Assembly: GCA_025056175.1 (NCBI GenBank)
Contig: JANWWK010000029.1
Location: forward strand, 1 to 64,000
DNA: 64,000 bases
Origin: Anaerolineales bacterium
GTDB taxonomy: Bacteria; Chloroflexota; Anaerolineae; Anaerolineales; Villigracilaceae
Direction of reading: 5' to 3'
Position 1 is the first letter of the stretch; each line of letters starts with the position of its first letter. Both the position numbers and the translations under genes were made by a program. The notes beneath the pieces were generated by a model that was not told the DNA's origin, searched no databases, and worked only from the letters and a program-made list of their open reading frames with translations. Positions 61,845-64,000 of this stretch are shown piece after piece.

Positions 61845-62552
61845 ATGCAAAAGATACTGCGCTTTCTCATTCGTCTTGTTTTGCGCCTGATTGCGCGGGT
61901 AGAAATTCACGGCATCGAACACCTGCCAGCACAGGGAGGCTTCATCCTGGCGGCCAACCACCTGGGGCGGCTCGATTCGGCTATTCTCTACTATGCCATC
62001 GAGCGCGAAGATGTGATTATGCCGGTGGCCGAAAAGTATAAACATCACTGGCTCTTTGGCTGGCTGGTGCCCGCGTCAGGGGGCTTCTTCATCAATCGCT
62101 TTGATGCGGATTTGGCTGCCATCCGTGAAATTTTGCGACGCATGAAGCAAGGCGGTATTTTCGTGATTGCGCCCGAAGGGACGCGCTCCAAAACCGAGGC
62201 GCTTCAAAAGGCACACAGCGGCGTGGCGTTTTTTGCCGTCAAAACCGGCGCACCAGTGGTGCCGGTTGCCCTGACCGGCACCGAAGACCGCCTGGTGGTG
62301 GAAAATCTCAAACATTTTCGCCGCTCTCATATCGTTGTGCGCGCTGCCAAACCGATTCAGGTTCGTCTGGATGAGTCTCTGGGGCGCGAGGCTGCGCTCG
62401 AGGCTGCTACCGATGACATCATGTGTCGCATTGCGGCAATGTTGCCGGAGAAGTATCGCGGTGTGTATGCCAATCACCCCCGCCTGGAGCGAATTCTGAA
62501 ATCGGAAGCCACCACTTTGCATCCCCACCCCAAAGCGGCGGAGGCCGCCTGA
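61845..62552 (+). CDS. PlsC-like 1-acyl-glycerol-3-phosphate acyltransferase (first copy)
   Basis: A 235-residue membrane-associated acyltransferase with the HX4D catalytic motif in ANHLGRLDS, the EGTRS motif (IAPEGTRSKTEAL) and VPVALTGTED. It would acylate lysophosphatidic acid or a related acceptor. The stop overlaps the ATG of a second PlsC-like gene by one base, so they are coupled. Both share the C-terminal sequence ATDDIMCRIAA.LPE.YRGVYA, which marks them as a tandem duplication. Confidence 0.88.
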   Translation: MQKILRFLIRLVLRLIARVEIHGIEHLPAQGGFILAANHLGRLDSAILYYAIEREDVIMPVAEKYKHHWLFGWLVPASGGFFINRFDADLAAIREILRRMKQGGIFVIAPEGTRSKTEALQKAHSGVAFFAVKTGAPVVPVALTGTEDRLVVENLKHFRRSHIVVRAAKPIQVRLDESLGREAALEAATDDIMCRIAAMLPEKYRGVYANHPRLERILKSEATTLHPHPKAAEAA

Positions 62553-63241
62553 TGCGACAGATTTTGAAGTGGTTGATTCGCGCGGTTTTTCGCCTGGTTG
62601 CCGATGTGCAGGTCACCGGGCGAGAAAACGTTCCAGAGCGCGGTGCGTTCGTTTTGGTCACCAATCACATCGGGCTGGTGGACATCGTCATGTTCCACTA
62701 CGTCTTCGACCGTTTCGATATGTTCATCCCGGTTGGCGAAAAGTGGGAGAAGAATCCCTTCATCCGTTTCCTGGGGCGGCATCTGAACTTTTTGTTCGTA
62801 GACCGTTTCAATCCAGACTTGAAAGCCCTGCGCAAGATGATTACGCTGATGGAAGCCGGCAACGCGATGGTGATTGCTCCCGAAGGCACGCGTTCTCGCA
62901 CAGGTGCGCTCATTGAAGGCAAGCCCGGTGCGGCCTATCTGGCGGCGCGGTCGGGGTTTCCGGTCGTGCCGGTGGCCATTACGGGAACAGAAGACCGTGT
63001 CATTCTCGGTAATTTGAAACGATTTCGTAAATCCAGAATCACGCTGACGGGAGGGCAACCCTTCACTCTTCCACCTTTGCCGCGCGAGAACCGCGACCAG
63101 GCGCTGCAAGCAGCCACCGATGAAATCATGTGCCGTATTGCCGCGCTTTTGCCGGAGCGGTATCGTGGTGTGTACGCCGAACATCCCCGCTTGAAGGAAC
63201 TGCTATCATGCCTTCCTGGGAGCGCAAACTCGTTTTCGTAA
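62552..63241 (+). CDS. PlsC-like 1-acyl-glycerol-3-phosphate acyltransferase (second copy)
   Basis: A 229-residue paralogue of the preceding gene with HX4D in TNHIGLVDIV and EGTRS in IAPEGTRSRTGAL. ATG 62552 overlaps the upstream stop (TGATG). The two copies differ most in the acceptor-binding region, so they may use different acyl or backbone substrates. Its last 34 bases overlap the start of an SDR gene. Confidence 0.88.
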   Translation: MRQILKWLIRAVFRLVADVQVTGRENVPERGAFVLVTNHIGLVDIVMFHYVFDRFDMFIPVGEKWEKNPFIRFLGRHLNFLFVDRFNPDLKALRKMITLMEAGNAMVIAPEGTRSRTGALIEGKPGAAYLAARSGFPVVPVAITGTEDRVILGNLKRFRKSRITLTGGQPFTLPPLPRENRDQALQAATDEIMCRIAALLPERYRGVYAEHPRLKELLSCLPGSANSFS

Positions 63242-64000
63242 CTGGTGGTTCAAGCGGAATCGGTCTGGAGATAGCGCGCCTTGCTGCTGCACAAGGGGCC
63301 GATGTGTGGTTGTTGGCGCGCCGTCCCGATGTGCTGGAAATGGCGCTGGAACAGGTACGGGCGTCATCCCTGCGTTCGGAGCAACGTTTTGGTTGCCTGA
63401 GCGTAGATTTAGGCCACGCCGAAGAATCTCTCCCTTCTCTTACGCGGCTGATTACTGAGGTGGGCGTTCCCGATGTGCTGGTAAATGCAGCGGGGGCGGC
63501 GCACCCTGGCTATGTCGAGCAGCTTGACCCTGCTATCTTCCGCTGGATGATGGATGCAAATTATTTTTCGACCGTTCATGCGGTCAAATCTGTGCTGCCA
63601 GGCATGATAGCGCGCGGCAGCGGCCATATCATTAACATCTCTTCTGCTGCGGGGTTCTTGGGCGTGTTCGGTTACACAGCGTATGGTGCGTCGAAGTTTG
63701 CCGTAGCAGGGTTTTCGGAGGCTCTGCGCGCTGAAATGAAACGCTATGGCATCCGTGTTTCGATCGCATATCCCGCCGATACCCGCACCCCCCAGCTGGA
63801 CTACGAAAATCGCTTTAAGCCGCCAGAAACGAAAGCCATTTCCGGCACATCTGCCCCGCAGGAAGCTGCCGATGTGGCACGTGCTATTGTCCACCAGGCA
63901 CAGGCCGGACACTATGCCATTTTTACCTCCTTTGAGATGCGGTTGGTGTATCTTCTTAACAAAATGTTGCCCCAAACATGGGTTTTTGTGCTTCTGGACG
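63208..64000 (+). CDS. SDR-family protein, 3-ketosphinganine reductase-like, truncated by window edge
   Basis: 264 codons are present. It has the dinucleotide motif TGGSSGIG, NAAG, the catalytic Ser in NISSAAG and YGASK (Tyr and Lys). The C-terminal segment YPADTRTPQLDYENRFKPPETKAISG resembles the YPPDTDTP...EENKTKP.ETRLIS region of eukaryotic 3-ketodihydrosphingosine reductase (KDSR). ATG 63208 has GAAGGA upstream and overlaps the second PlsC-like gene by 34 bases. A role in long-chain-base or other ketone reduction is inferred; a general ketoreductase is the alternative. The 3' end lies beyond the window. Confidence 0.75.
   Translation, partial: MPSWERKLVFVTGGSSGIGLEIARLAAAQGADVWLLARRPDVLEMALEQVRASSLRSEQRFGCLSVDLGHAEESLPSLTRLITEVGVPDVLVNAAGAAHPGYVEQLDPAIFRWMMDANYFSTVHAVKSVLPGMIARGSGHIINISSAAGFLGVFGYTAYGASKFAVAGFSEALRAEMKRYGIRVSIAYPADTRTPQLDYENRFKPPETKAISGTSAPQEAADVARAIVHQAQAGHYAIFTSFEMRLVYLLNKMLPQTWVFVLLD

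Overview
The window looks like a stretch of chromosome from a member of the Chloroflexota, most likely class Anaerolineae. This is inferred from gene content, moderately high GC, an FMN riboswitch in front of a RibXY-type ABC importer, a Ycf46-like AAA ATPase, a GldA/F/G-like ABC cluster, and many genes whose -10 box sits only 6-9 nt before the start codon with no Shine-Dalgarno sequence (leaderless mRNAs). No rRNA, tRNA or CRISPR array was seen. The only mobile-element trace is a partial IS1-type zinc-finger ORF cut by the left edge.

Layout. 1-3.1 kb: alpha/beta hydrolase coupled to a FAH-family enzyme, then a GcvT-like protein. 3.1-6.2 kb (minus): plsX, fabF and a NERD membrane protein. 6.4-12.6 kb: a methyltransferase divergent from dnaN, a PEP-synthase-like nucleotide-binding protein, an FHA-GAF-cyclase and a ferredoxin. 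12.7-15.6 kb: FMN riboswitch, two terminators, and permease, lipoprotein and ATPase of a probable riboflavin importer. 15.7-22.3 kb: envelope glycosylation genes (four polytopic proteins and one GT2). 22.5-23.7 kb: housekeeping sigma factor. 23.9-27.8 kb: GldA/F/G-like export ABC system plus a DUF4340 protein. 28-33.4 kb: ruvB, DUF2905, then a carotenoid cluster (CruF-like, PlsY, GT2, CrtI/CrtD-like). 33.4 kb: coaX.

34.3-42.8 kb is a complete phosphate block on the minus strand: phoB, phoR, a PHP phosphoesterase, a 30-residue membrane ORF, pstS, pstC, pstA, pstB, an ArsC-like protein and phoU. Direct repeats of TTAACA-like hexamers with an exact 11-bp period, resembling Gram-positive PhoP boxes, precede the PHP gene, pstS and (as a half site) phoB. 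A strongly structured RNA segment separates pstS from pstC.

42.9-45.3 kb: nicotinamidase and nicotinate phosphoribosyltransferase behind a 19-bp palindrome. 45.5-48.9 kb: a secreted, membrane-anchored pullulanase. 49-52.3 kb: scpA divergent from moaC-moaD-moaE and a second fabF. 52.4-54.7 kb: DUF2270-DUF2179 fusion, RlaP-like nucleotidyltransferase and a decayed Fic gene. 54.7-59.6 kb: a four-gene operon of Ycf46-like ATPase, polytopic membrane protein, FlgD/Ig-like protein and an unknown protein. 59.8-64 kb: a small basic protein, thiolase, PilZ protein, two PlsC-like acyltransferases and a ketosphinganine-reductase-like SDR running off the right edge.

Taken together the window carries phospholipid assembly (PlsX, PlsY, two PlsC-like proteins, two FabF), cofactor supply (riboflavin, NAD, CoA, molybdenum cofactor) and a PhoB-controlled phosphate regulon. 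Function statements rest on recognising sequence families by eye; no database search was run.
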